Origin: Hippasteria phrygiana
Lineage: Eukaryota; Echinodermata; Asteroidea; Valvatida; Goniasteridae
Direction: 5' to 3'
DNA length: 64,000 bases
Assembly: GCA_037893225.1 (NCBI GenBank)
Contig: JAZGUH010000704.1
Span: forward strand, 38,090-102,089
The notes under the pieces are model-generated. The model ran no database searches and was not told the origin of the DNA. It was given only the letters and a program-made list of their open reading frames with translations. Position 1 is the first letter of the stretch; each line of letters starts with the position of its first letter. The position numbers and the translations under genes are program-made. Positions 33,991 to 64,000 of this stretch are shown here, piece by piece.

Positions 33991-36707
33991 CCCATCGCTA
34001 TGCACAATATATGACGTTCGCAGTATCTTACATGTATATAAAAGTATTTTTAAAAGACAAGGCTTCTGGCATAACATATTAAGATGTTGAACAGGCCGAT
34101 GTATCAGATATATAGGGCTCAGATATATTTATCGCGAGTAAATTCTGTACAGTACTGGTTCATTTTACTTAAATGATTGGACGTTGGAAGACTGCAGAAT
34201 TGTGTCGTCTCAGTTTATAGGGGTCACAGAGGCTGCCAAGTTATGACCTCTGTTTTGTTGTAAGCGATTGCATTTAATGGAATTCCAGACACTTTTTGCC
34301 AAAAAAGGCTAAAATAGAGAATGTCCATAAAGGCACATTTGTGGAGAATTTGAGGGAATCAGCTTTGCATGCAGTCGTTAGAGCCTGCTATGCACCACAC
34401 AGTAAGTTTGCAAGAACATAAAACGACAAAATGAGGCAGACTTCTCTCAGCAATCAACATCCTCTTAAAAAGTTTGATTTATATTTATAAAAAAACAACA
34501 TTAGGTCTGCTATAAAAATGATTTAATTTCTAATGTTGGGATTTGTGTTTTTAACACACATCTAAATTTGATTTCCCAACCAAGGTTTAACTGTTCAACT
34601 GTTCTATTTAATCCCTGTTGCTAAAACCGAGTATTTGTTGCAACCCATTCTGCAGTCTTTCCCTGACCGTTTTATGTTTGGTTTCCTGTCTTTTGTGTCA
34701 AAGTTTAACATGAGTGAATGAGCAACATTATAATATTAAAAAAATAGCCTTTGTAACTAAAAATTTACATAGCATTGATATGTATTGTTGAATTATTGCA
34801 GAAGTTAGTTTTGATGAAAAGTATTTATAAGAATTCTTTTAAAAAAAGGATTTACAATTTACATCATAGTAGGTCGATGACTTGAATATAATGTATTCCA
34901 TGGCTGGTGTTTCATTGAAAATGTACGCACTTCCATGGTAACAAACTTGAAATCGGCCCACTTAGTTATTTTTAAGCCCCCCTGCATTTTGATAATGCCT
35001 CCACTAATTTCTTTTGGGAGAAACATTTCATCGTATGCATGCAAAAGCATAGCGGGTACCAGCAAATTTAAAGAGATCGTTGTTCCGAAGTAACATTAAA
35101 AAAAAAAAACACGTTTGGACAGCAAAGTGTTTTCAGGTGTCTTGTGTGTCCAAACTTTTGTTCAAACAAAAATTTCCATCGTCTTTTCGATTGCACAACA
35201 AATTTCACAGAATGCAGATTCGGTTACCATGCCCCCCCCCCCCCCCCCCCAATAGCCTTGTGTGCATTTATCTACCACATATTTCCGGAGAGAAAAATCG
35301 TCGAATCTTGTTGTGCACATGCGCAGTTGGAATACCGAACTGGCTTATTGGGCCTGTGAAAACTTAGGCAAAGACAAAAAAAAACTCCCAGAAAATTTAA
35401 GAAAATGCTACCAAATGAGAATAACCCTTATGTACTAATAAAGCAGGTATGTAGCTAGATTCATAAAGTGAGTTGACTGAGGCTGGGTCAAGAGAACCTG
35501 GAGATGGGGGGGGGGGGAACCTTTAGCTTTCATGGTTTTCCGTTTAACTAGGAAAAATTGCTAAATAGTACATTAAATGGTTAAATATGCTCAGATTGCA
35601 GCAAGTGGGAGTCGTGCAGAATTTTGACAGGGAAGGACAATTCAGCTTTTGAATCTTGATGTAACCCTGGGAACTGAGTTGGTTTGGAGGAAAGATTAAT
35701 TGGCATGAAGAGCAGGGGTAATGATTTCTTGTACATTTTACATATACATGTGTATGCCCGTATTAGGCCAAAAAGTAGTTGTTGCCCTCCGAGACCGACC
35801 ACAAAAGTCGGGTCGCGTTTTATAATTTTTAAAGAAATGTTCAAAATCTTAAAAGAAGTTTTATTAAAATCATTGTCTTTAAATACAGCTACAATGGGCA
35901 CAATCGTTCATTTCGCCATCTCACTTTTAAATAGCTTACTTTTTGCCTCCAGATTTATCTAACATGTATTGTTTTCATGGATCGTAAAAAAAAAAAAAAA
36001 AACAACCGGCTGATTTTTCCCATTTAAGGGCAACACAAGTTTATTTTTTTGGCCTTATCACTATTTAATATTGTCACCTGTTCCATAGCACAGAATACGT
36101 GCTGGGGTGATTTTGCCATCATTTCCAAATTAGATTTACCAAAATAGTTTGAACTGCCTCCAAGGATAATGACGTATATGACTAGTGGGAGTGCATTTTT
36201 GATAATTTTGTACATGAATGTATTACAGTGTAGTGCAATTTTCCATTTTTCACGTTCTGAATTCCAAGTTCTGAAGTACAAGATTTACACGTTGTTTAGG
36301 AGTTATATTGACAACAGAATAAAGAAATAATCTTTGTTTATTTAAAGCTGTTCTGATGTTGTCCGGCCCTGTGCAATTTTATTTTGATTTTTAACATAAC
36401 TACTGTAGTGTGAAATGCAAATAATACATGAACAAGAATAAGTTAGTTTCAGCAGCACTCTTTTATTGTCACATGGTCATAAATTCAAATAAAACAAAGC
36501 AAGGACATGGCTCTACACAGGATTTTATATTTACAATTATGTACAACATAACTGAATCCAAGGTTTATAACTCTTTGGTTCAATGCTATTTTTTTTAGAA
36601 TCTAATATTTAAATACTGATATTTCTTTTGAAAATGGCATTAGAATTAAGGACCAAACTGCATATCGGCATGGTGCATTCAGCAAACATACGCAGTTCCT
36701 TGACAGT

Positions 36708-36940
36708 GCTTTGCATTTGAAAGTTAACCCGGGAATGGAAATATCTCTACACACCTTTTACTCCTCCCATGAAATTCATTGTCATTTCACAACATGGGAA
36801 AATATTTTCACATCTTTTCTCAAAAGTGTGGAAAAAAATTCCGACTTGAATTCGCAGGGGGAAAAAGATGCAAATTCAGAATGCAAATGTGACTGAATTC
36901 CTTTCACATTCAAAGTGTTAACTTTCAATTCCAATGTACC
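36708..36940. mobile_element. Inverted-repeat element, family B, second copy
   Basis: Ends gcatttgaaagttaaccc and gttaactttcaattccaatg are inverted; the interior holds the same cacaccttttctcaaa and gggaaaatattttc stretches as 1796-2056. Confidence 0.75.
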
Positions 36941-37503
36941 GTAAATCTGTGATATTTTACTGATTCCAGTCTGACTGTGCTAACAGAGTAATGAATTCTG
37001 AACAGTATGTCCATGATCAATATAAGTACCCTTTACAACTGATTTTTAAATATCTGGTCACAAAAATTAATAACTGGTAAGCCTCACTGAACATGTAGAG
37101 AATATGTAGAAAGTTGTGGGGGTCGGAGGAAAATCCAAACGGATAATATTGAGAAAGCCCCAAGCAATGCAAATTGATCCTAGTCCAGCATGCGGTAGGC
37201 CTATGTGTATTATTTCCTTGCAACCGTGCTAGCCTTGTGTACGAGGCTGCTTTTGGAAATACTGCTCCACTTCCTGATTTGGTTATGGAATCGATAAAAA
37301 AAAACGATTGTACTTCTGAGTACTGGAGTCGAATACTGAGCAGAGTTGTAAATCAAGTCATCACAAGTCAAGTCTGGTCTGTCATATGAACTGTGACAAA
37401 AGCATTCCTTTGTCATTGTTCATCCCCGTTGACTTCAGCTAGATTGACTTGATTACAACTCTGCTTGCATCCATGCAAAATTTGAGAATAAAGAGTACAG
37501 TAC

Positions 37504-37679
37504 CAGTGTTGTAGTCGAGACATTTCAAGACCAGGCACAAGACCATTCACAAGACCAGCTTGTAACAGGCATAAACCATGACAAAGGAATGCTTTTGTTA
37601 CAGTTCATTTGAATAGATTAAGACTGCTGGGGTTGTGCTGGTCTTGCAGGGTCTTGTGATGGTCTTGACTACAACACTG
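37504..37679. mobile_element. Foldback element, family E, second copy
   Basis: cagtgttgtagtc at the left and gactacaacactg at the right are perfect inverted ends; the centre is ccatgacaaaggaatgcttt. A third, inverted relative lies about 40 bp to the left (37325-37465). Confidence 0.8.
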
Positions 37680-38419
37680 TCCAGTACAGGCCAAGTCCAA
37701 ATTGTTTTTGAGTACTGACAGTCAAGTACCATCTGAGTACTTTCATATACTCAAGTTGCACTCAAGCACAAATACACTAAACAATGATTACAGAATCAGT
37801 AAAATTGGGCCGAGGCTTAATGTCCGGCTGGAAAGGAGTCTACAATCTTACAGACAGAAAGCAAAGTTGTTCATGTAAAATTTCTCCACTTGCTACATGT
37901 AACTGTGGGGGGAAAAAATGTATTGTCACACTTCTTCAGTATGAAATAAAGCATTCTTGCAATACAGAATATAACTATAAAGGACCATACATCTTACACA
38001 ATGGCCTTGTTATAGGAAAATACGTTTGAAAATAAGTATGAATATTTCAAGGCTGAACAGTACAAAAACCTCAAGGCAAATTCTACATGTGAATGTCAAA
38101 CGTTTATTTTTTAAATTGAACACGTCATACCTTTGTGCTGCATTAAGGCAAGTAAAACTGAAACATTGTTTGAAAGAAATTCTTAAGGCACTTCCACTTT
38201 CATAAACGTTTACAAAAATAGGCACACTCTGGAGTACATGGCTATAACAATGCACACATTGGTTCATATCTGTGGATTACAAAACTTCCGTTTTTGGGGG
38301 GCAGGTTGATAAAATATTTAACTGAAACAAGGAAACAAGGTTTGGTTATAGTAAACCTGAAACCATGAGATTATTTCTAAAAAGATACAAAGAATGCTGG
38401 GTTTTTTCAGACTCTAAAA

Positions 38420-38614
38420 AGGTGCGTTAATATAAATACGACAATCGTTGGAAAACGATATAAACCCTTTTTGCAAACGACAGCACACCAGGCGCCATGA
38501 TTTCACAGGATGCATGATCGGAGACTGCTATTTCCTTACAGTCAAGTACGGTATTTTGTAATAATTCAGTAGTTTTGTTTTTGGATGTTTGCAAATGTTG
38601 TATACTACCTTTAA
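38420..38614. mobile_element. Inverted-repeat element, family C, truncated copy
   Basis: The right end tgtatactacctttaa and the adjoining aataattcagtagttttgtt are the reverse complement of the left part of 15534-15958. The left limit is uncertain. Within the probable HECTD2 3' untranslated region. Confidence 0.65.
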
Positions 38615-40914
38615 CATGAAATATGTTATAAGAAAATATTTAGAAAATATAAACATTTATCATAGGCTTACTGGGCATGAATTTGTTCATTCTGTAATCA
38701 GGTAAAAAAACAAACCAATTATTCACCAGCTTTAAGAGATAAAAATGTCAGTAAGTCTAATTTCATAAATTCTAAATCACATAATGCATGTATCAATGAA
38801 AACATCTCAAATTTTTAAACAGATTGCTGTATTCAATACAACTTTACTCCCTACTTTCAAACATTTTGTCACTCTGCAAAAGAAAAATAAATTATAGAAA
38901 TCAGTCACAACTTAACAAAGGCACTTTAATCAATACTGAATATAGTATTCAAACTTTTAGAATCACAAAACAATGCTGATAAAATGTTATATTTCACAGT
39001 GGTTCACATTTTATAAGAAAATATATATACGTAGATACATTTCCGTAGGCACAGCAGTTCTGTACAAGGCGAATAAAGTTAGGGGAAAAAAAATAACCTA
39101 CAGGCATATTTACAGACATATATATGTATATATAGTTTATAATTACATTTTATTGCTTGTTTTACAGGAATAATAATAACTTCTCAATATGTTGTCATCA
39201 GGGCTAAACCCAGTGATGACCAAGGCTTGGGTAATGCTTTTTATTAATTTGTGTGAAATTTTAATGTGAAGTCTCTGTGGAAATCGGAGAACTTGCAGAA
39301 ATGCTGGAAATCTGAGCCACGGAAATACAGAAATATGGCAAGGCTGTAAATGCCATGGAAATGTCAACAATATTATGGAATGTTGCAAATGTCCTGGAAA
39401 TGCCCAAGTAAATAAGAGGAATGCTTAGAATATCATTAAAATGCCGAAAGTATCATACGGATGCGGATTAAACCACTGGGATTCTGAAAACGTGGGAATG
39501 CAGAGAACAAAAATAATGGAAACGATCTGTCCACAGAAATAACTATGTCAAAGTAATTCATGAAAAATTCAGCTGCAACCTGCTGAATTGATGAACCTGA
39601 AATATACAAATCAACAAATTTAGCTGGCCGAACATTTCAAACTCAAGTTCTTTCTCAAAACCAAATAGAAAAGAAATTCCCAGAAATCCTGAAAGGACAC
39701 ATAACTAAAAAGAAATAAAAAAAAAATAAAAAACTGAAAAACATTTTAAATGTTAATTTCATGCAATGAAATGTACAAAAAATATAAATGACTAGTACCC
39801 ACACTTTAAAAAAAGACCACTTTTTCCATATTTGACTACCACGATGTCGTCCTTCAAAATATTTTGGCTGAAATTTTTCAGAAGATATAAAAATAAATCA
39901 CCGAATAGTCAAAATGAATACTTGCAACAATTTGGTCAGTCACAAAGAAGTATTCATGAGAAGATATGAACATCTTATATTTTTTGTTCAACATTTCCAA
40001 CAAGTTTTGTTTACCACTGTGGCAAGATATGATCCTCTCTATCGTCACCGAGGGCACAGCCCTAAAATTCTGAAGGCTTTTTTTGTATATGCCTTGAGCA
40101 ATGGCATTCAGTTGATAATGCAATCAATATTTCAAGCTATATGTTCATCACTGGGTGGGCCCTTTCTATATACATGTACACATCAAGCAACTAGCACACA
40201 GTTATCATAATTCGTTATATTTCTATTTACAACACACGTTTCGTTTTGGCAAAGTCGATATAATTCATTCCTCTCTTACTGCCACGCTATATGCACCAAC
40301 TAAATAATATCAAGAATAGTACTAGATCACTTTTCTTTCTACCTGTCCATCAAAGCCTTTTATTAGAACCCAGAGGCCGAGCCTGTCTATTTTGTTCAAG
40401 TATTCCAGGCTTCGGATTGACAATGGAGCTAGGGGAATAGCTGGGGGACAAAGCTGAAGGCAAGATTTGAAAAATGGCTCAGGTAAAGGGTTATGAACAA
40501 ATGTGGTAGGGATGGCAATGCCACATTTTAGGTTGCCAGCACTACCATCCTGATGGTTTTGCTTGCCCAGATCTAATTTATTTATTTATTTCCTATTTAT
40601 CCTGGGTGTTCTATTCAGTGTGAAAAACTCACTGATCTCCCATGGATCCCAGCTCACAAAAACTACTAAAATACAAATAAAATATTAAGAATACATACTA
40701 TATAAAATATGGAGCATAAACCTTGGGAGCATAAACCTTCAACAGAGACCTAGGCATGGTAACTTCCACCGTTGATGGGACCAACTCACCTCCCCTGCTT
40801 TATCTGCTCTCCAAATGATACAAGTGGCACTGGGCACTGAATATCAGCGCTTATCCAAGTTATAAAAAAAAGGGTGGGAGGGATAGCTCATTTAAATGAC
40901 CAGTTTTGCAGGGT

Positions 40915-60853
<19,939 letters not shown>

Positions 60854-60984
60854 CTGGGTGAGGGAATTTTAAAAAATGAGGAATTTTTGAGAGGTATATG
60901 ATCCAAGCAAGATGTCTCAAAAGTTGTTGGCCTGCATAGTTGGAATAAACTACTGAAGACATGTAACAGGTCTTGCATAAAAAA

Positions 60985-61152
60985 TAAAAAAAAGGCAGGT
61001 ATTCAGCTGGAACAGGTAGAACTAGAAAGCTTCGTATATTTACGACAACTTATAACTGAAGATGGTAAGAAAGAAATAACCTGGAGAAGAATAGAAATAG
61101 CAAGGGGGGCTTTTGAGAGTCTGTCAAAGTTACTTACATCTCGAAACCGCAC
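60985..61152 (+). mobile_element. Non-LTR reverse transcriptase fragment
   Basis: From 60991 an open stretch reads AGIQLEQVELESFVYLRQLI, then TEDGKKEITWRRIEIARGAF and ESLSKLLTSRN. This is the 'FxYLGxxIxxDGxxxxEIxxRIxxA' block found after the catalytic domain of many LINE reverse transcriptases. It is joined directly to a SINE tail (61158-61192), so the junction probably reflects nested insertion. It belongs to a different LINE type from the 43.7-kb copy. Confidence 0.75.
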
Positions 61153-61199
61153 ATGTGGCTCCTGCCAGTTTCTTTGTTCACTTTGAAAATTATAATTCT

Positions 61200-62429
61200 G
61201 TTTTTGCTCTGCCAATACATGTACATGTACACACAGTCGTACTTTACCAATACGTGCGAGGACAATGCTTTGTGTTTCCTATTGTTCCTTTAATATAACC
61301 CAACCCCATAGACTAAGCACATACATGTACTTCTACATGCGAGGACCGATTTCAACAAAGGACTTGACGTGCGAGGACTGAAAGGTTTCTTTGTATTTCC
61401 TTTCTCCTCTTGTCCTCGGAGATACACATACAGAACCTGTACACGCACATCTTTTAAACTACACATGTATGGGCTTAATTACATTGATGCATTGTATTTA
61501 TGGGCACACATAAAGCGTACCAGGCAACTGAGCAGGTTATTAAAAACCAAACATTTATTGACAACGTAACCATGGTAACAACTCTTTAATCATGGATTGG
61601 TTGTGTACGTGTACAGGCATTACGTATCTATTCTTTGCCAAGGTTAACCAGTACACTGTACATGTATTCGGAAAGAGGGTGTCAACATTGAAAAATTGGG
61701 TGTCCAAATCATTTGAACCGTATTCTTTTGCATCTAAATTACAAATAGAACAGGGTGTCTATATTCACAACAGCGTGTCATTTGGACTCCTCTTTTAGAC
61801 ACCCCCCTAGCTCTGGCAAAAAAACATGCTCTACACTGTTTTTTATAAACTGTCTGGTTATGGTGGAAAAAAGGATTTGGCATTGATGGCGGGTAACGTG
61901 GCACGTTGTCTAAGGTGGCGCACTTGAAGTTTTCCCTCTAGCGCCTTGCCCGAGTGATATTTTTACCCCAAATTGCACAGAAAAGGAATTTCTGGTGAGT
62001 TCAAAATATCCCTGCCATTAATCTTTAGTTTTCTGATCCAATTTATACAATTTACAAGCTACATGTAGATGTTGTTGCCATTTCTAGATTGTATTTTAAA
62101 GTGCTCAGTGAACCCTTTTAAAGGAAACATGATTTAGGATTTATTTTGCATTATTCCTGCTTAAAACAATAAAGTATTATCTTGACAATGATATTTTGTG
62201 TCCAGAGACAATTATTTCCCAGATTAAATATGAGAAAAACATTTTTGAAAATGTTTGTCCAAGCTACTCCGCCCCCTGAGTGGGACCCTCATTAACATAA
62301 GTGTGTGACGTAGATCGAGGCACATTACAGATTCATCACGCGTATGCATTGAGTGTACATGTCTGTGTGTGTGCAGAATGGCGAAAATTCTTCGTCCAAA
62401 ATTTAAGCAAAATATAGTGTTTTTCGGCC
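61200..62429. other. Intergenic or HECTD2 5' intron, no exon recognised
   Basis: Holds one copy of a dispersed repeat (61235-61445) also found at 31660-31860 in the opposite orientation, then unique AT-rich sequence. It should include the promoter of the THAP gene and perhaps HECTD2 5' material, but I could not recognise a HECTD2 first exon. Confidence 0.4.
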
Positions 62430-62768
62430 ATGCCGACAAGGTGTGTGGCTGCTGGGTGCAGCAAAACAACGAAGGATGGAGTAAGCCTTCATTTATTTCC
62501 AACTGATGCGAAATATCAGAGAATTTGGACGGCGAAAGTTAAGGTGACAAGAGCGAAGTGGTCCGGCCCCAGCAGCTTTTCAGCGTTATGTAGCGACCAC
62601 TTTGAGCCGTCGTGTTTCGATACTGGTATTTTCAAATCATGGGATGACCATTAAAAATATGCTCAAGTCCACTGCCATCTTAACAAAGTTCCCAGATGTA
62701 AGGTACAGGCAAAAGCAGTTAAACGGCCCAGTCCCCGAGGAGCCTTCGCTAAAAGAGAAAAAATCAGG
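62430..62768 (+). pseudogene. THAP zinc-finger first exon, frame-disrupted
   Basis: ATG 62430 opens MPTRCVAAGCSKTTKDGVSL, a THAP domain start; C5, C10, C54 and H57 (LCSDHF) give the C2CH zinc site, with the expected P24 and W33. THAP domains bind DNA and occur in chromatin factors and in P-element-like transposases. The frame stops at 62652-62654, 11 residues after the last THAP motif. Moving one base on, an open stretch (62641-62768) continues with the typical post-THAP pattern (GMTIKNMLKS, then TKFPDVRYRQK) and reaches a good donor (tcagg|gtaagt, 62769). A one-base deletion or two-base insertion near 62635-62642 therefore separates the two parts. It may be a decayed gene, a transposon remnant or a sequencing error. 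The rest of the gene would lie to the right of the window. Confidence 0.75.
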
Positions 62769-62800
62769 GTAAGTTCGATGTTAGTTGTTGCAACTTACGA

Positions 62801-63262
62801 AATAAACCTTTTCGACATTCTCAATGCATTGTGGGTTTAGAGGCCAAACAAACCATGTATATTGTGTAATTTATACACAAACCTATGGCACTATGAACCA
62901 TGAGTCCAAATATTACTTGATTTTATGCTTAATTTTTATTTAATTGATTTTATTTCACATATCTTTGCATGGAACATAAAGAAAATAATAACCAGAAAAA
63001 TCAATTTTAAATGGCAATAAAAATAAAGGAAATAATTGGGGAATCCCTCTTGGGTACCAGTTACTGATGAATGCAAATTTCTGGAATTAGAACAGCTAAT
63101 AATGTCACATTATTAGCCAATTAGAAGAGGATTTTTGCAAGCATAACAACGAACATGTGACCAATGCGACCAATCACGTCCGTTCTAATGTGCTTGCTCT
63201 TCTAATGCCAGTTTGGCTGATGCAATTCCCATGATGCTTTGAGAATGTCGAAAAGGTTTATT
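62801..63262. mobile_element. Inverted-repeat element (MITE-like) in the THAP intron
   Basis: The first 23 bases (aataaaccttttcgacattc, then tca) are repeated inverted at 63240-63262, and imperfect complementarity extends about 20 bases inward (gcattgtggg against cccatgatgc). The interior is AT-rich and non-coding. One arm alone occurs at 26419-26446 in an ERI1 intron. No clear target-site duplication. The region 63263-64000 after it shows no gene. Confidence 0.6.
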
Positions 63263-64000
63263 GCACGTGTAGACCTAGTGTGTATACGATGTACATACGT
63301 CATTTACGGGTCCAGACTATCGAGTCGATCCATTAATTTCGGCGCCTCGGTCTACGTCACGAACAGCGCCCTCAATTTGAGTCTCAACAAATTCCAAAAA
63401 GGGGGGGTCAATTTTTGGGCGGCAAATAATCACACTAAAACTTCACTTGAACCAGTTTGGCTTTTAATTAATTCACATTTAATACATATAAATGAATATA
63501 TTTATAAAAATAAAATGTGATCCGGCCTAGTTTGAGAAGCATGTTTCCTTTAAAATCTGCTGAAAATAAGAAAAGTGTTTTTCTGAGAAAATGTAGTTGG
63601 GTATTTGATGTGTGAGTGTGACCACACACTCCAAAAAAACACCCATTCTAACAACGTAATTGTGGTGACATACACTGGTCGTGCGATAGATGTCGTGGGG
63701 ACCAAAATCGTTATGGGGACAGAGAAATGTCCCCATAAACTAATTTGCCTAACAAATAAAAATGCCCGCACTACGCGGTCGATGCCTACCCACACACAGA
63801 CATACTGTAATGGTGATGTGTTAACCCCACATGTGCATATGTACATTATGATGAGTATGAAGCACAGAGGATTATTGATTTGTACTATCCAAAAACAGGT
63901 CGACAGCATTAGAAATCATTCTCCAGTCGGGCAATTAAACAGAGGCCCCGATCTCTGTCCCACTGGTAATCAATAGCTGATTCTTTTCAAATTCTATTTC

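Larger units (their letters stand above)
33015..40914. other. Region between converging ERI1 and HECTD2
   Basis: No gene beyond the two 3' untranslated regions is supported. AATAAA at 36318-36323 (+) could end ERI1 and TTTATT at 36462-36467 could end HECTD2 (-), leaving about 140 bp between them; if so both tails are over 3 kb. Contained repeats: a hAT-like terminus (33796-33990), inverted-repeat elements (36708-36940, 37504-37679, about 38420-38614) and a C run (35232-35250). Confidence 0.45.

Noticed and set aside
39230..39500. Tandem repeat of a ggaaatgc unit
   Set aside because: Spacing is irregular and matches decay quickly; I cannot define a period.

Overview
This is a eukaryotic genome window from an animal, AT-rich and dense with introns and repeats. 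Gene content and repeat style (many 'tacatgta' stretches, numerous small foldback elements, long pure G or C runs) point to a marine deuterostome invertebrate; an echinoderm, perhaps a sea star, is my best guess (inference). I see no bacterial, viral, CRISPR or functional rRNA/tRNA genes.

Four conserved multi-exon genes were rebuilt by splicing. (1) FUOM, fucose mutarotase, + strand: its last three coding exons lie between 735 and 10898 and the 5' part is off the left edge. (2) STX18, syntaxin-18 ER SNARE, - strand: complete, 11 coding exons, 25368 down to 15160, about 316 aa. (3) ERI1, the DEDDh 3'-5' exoribonuclease of histone mRNA and small-RNA turnover, + strand: seven coding exons, 25551 to 33014, about 368 aa, all catalytic residues present, but with an unexpected N-terminal hydrophobic segment. 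(4) HECTD2, a HECT E3 ubiquitin ligase, - strand: 17 coding exons, 60853 down to 40915, 728 visible residues including the catalytic Cys; only the extreme N-terminus is missing. A fifth, frame-broken THAP zinc-finger exon lies at 62430-62768 (+).

Layout: FUOM and STX18 converge; STX18 and ERI1 are head to head across only 182 bp (a probable shared promoter with YY1-like ATGGCGG motifs); ERI1 and HECTD2 converge. The genes work in unrelated pathways (fucose salvage, Golgi-ER fusion, RNA decay, ubiquitination), so this is ordinary chromosomal neighbourhood, not an operon.

Most remaining DNA is intron or UTR filled with repeats: non-LTR retrotransposon pieces, a tRNA-like SINE family (two copies with clear target-site duplications), a MULE-like 696-bp element with an 11-bp duplication, at least nine families of short inverted-repeat elements, a 68-bp G-quadruplex-forming minisatellite in an ERI1 intron, and a cluster of three GGCGAC-rich repeats in HECTD2 introns. 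Points most worth following: the candidate minor-class (U12) intron in HECTD2, the membrane-anchor-like N-terminus of ERI1, the tRNA-like elements with complementary ends, and the G4 minisatellite. All exon limits come from reading by eye (GT/AG plus remembered protein families); no database was searched.
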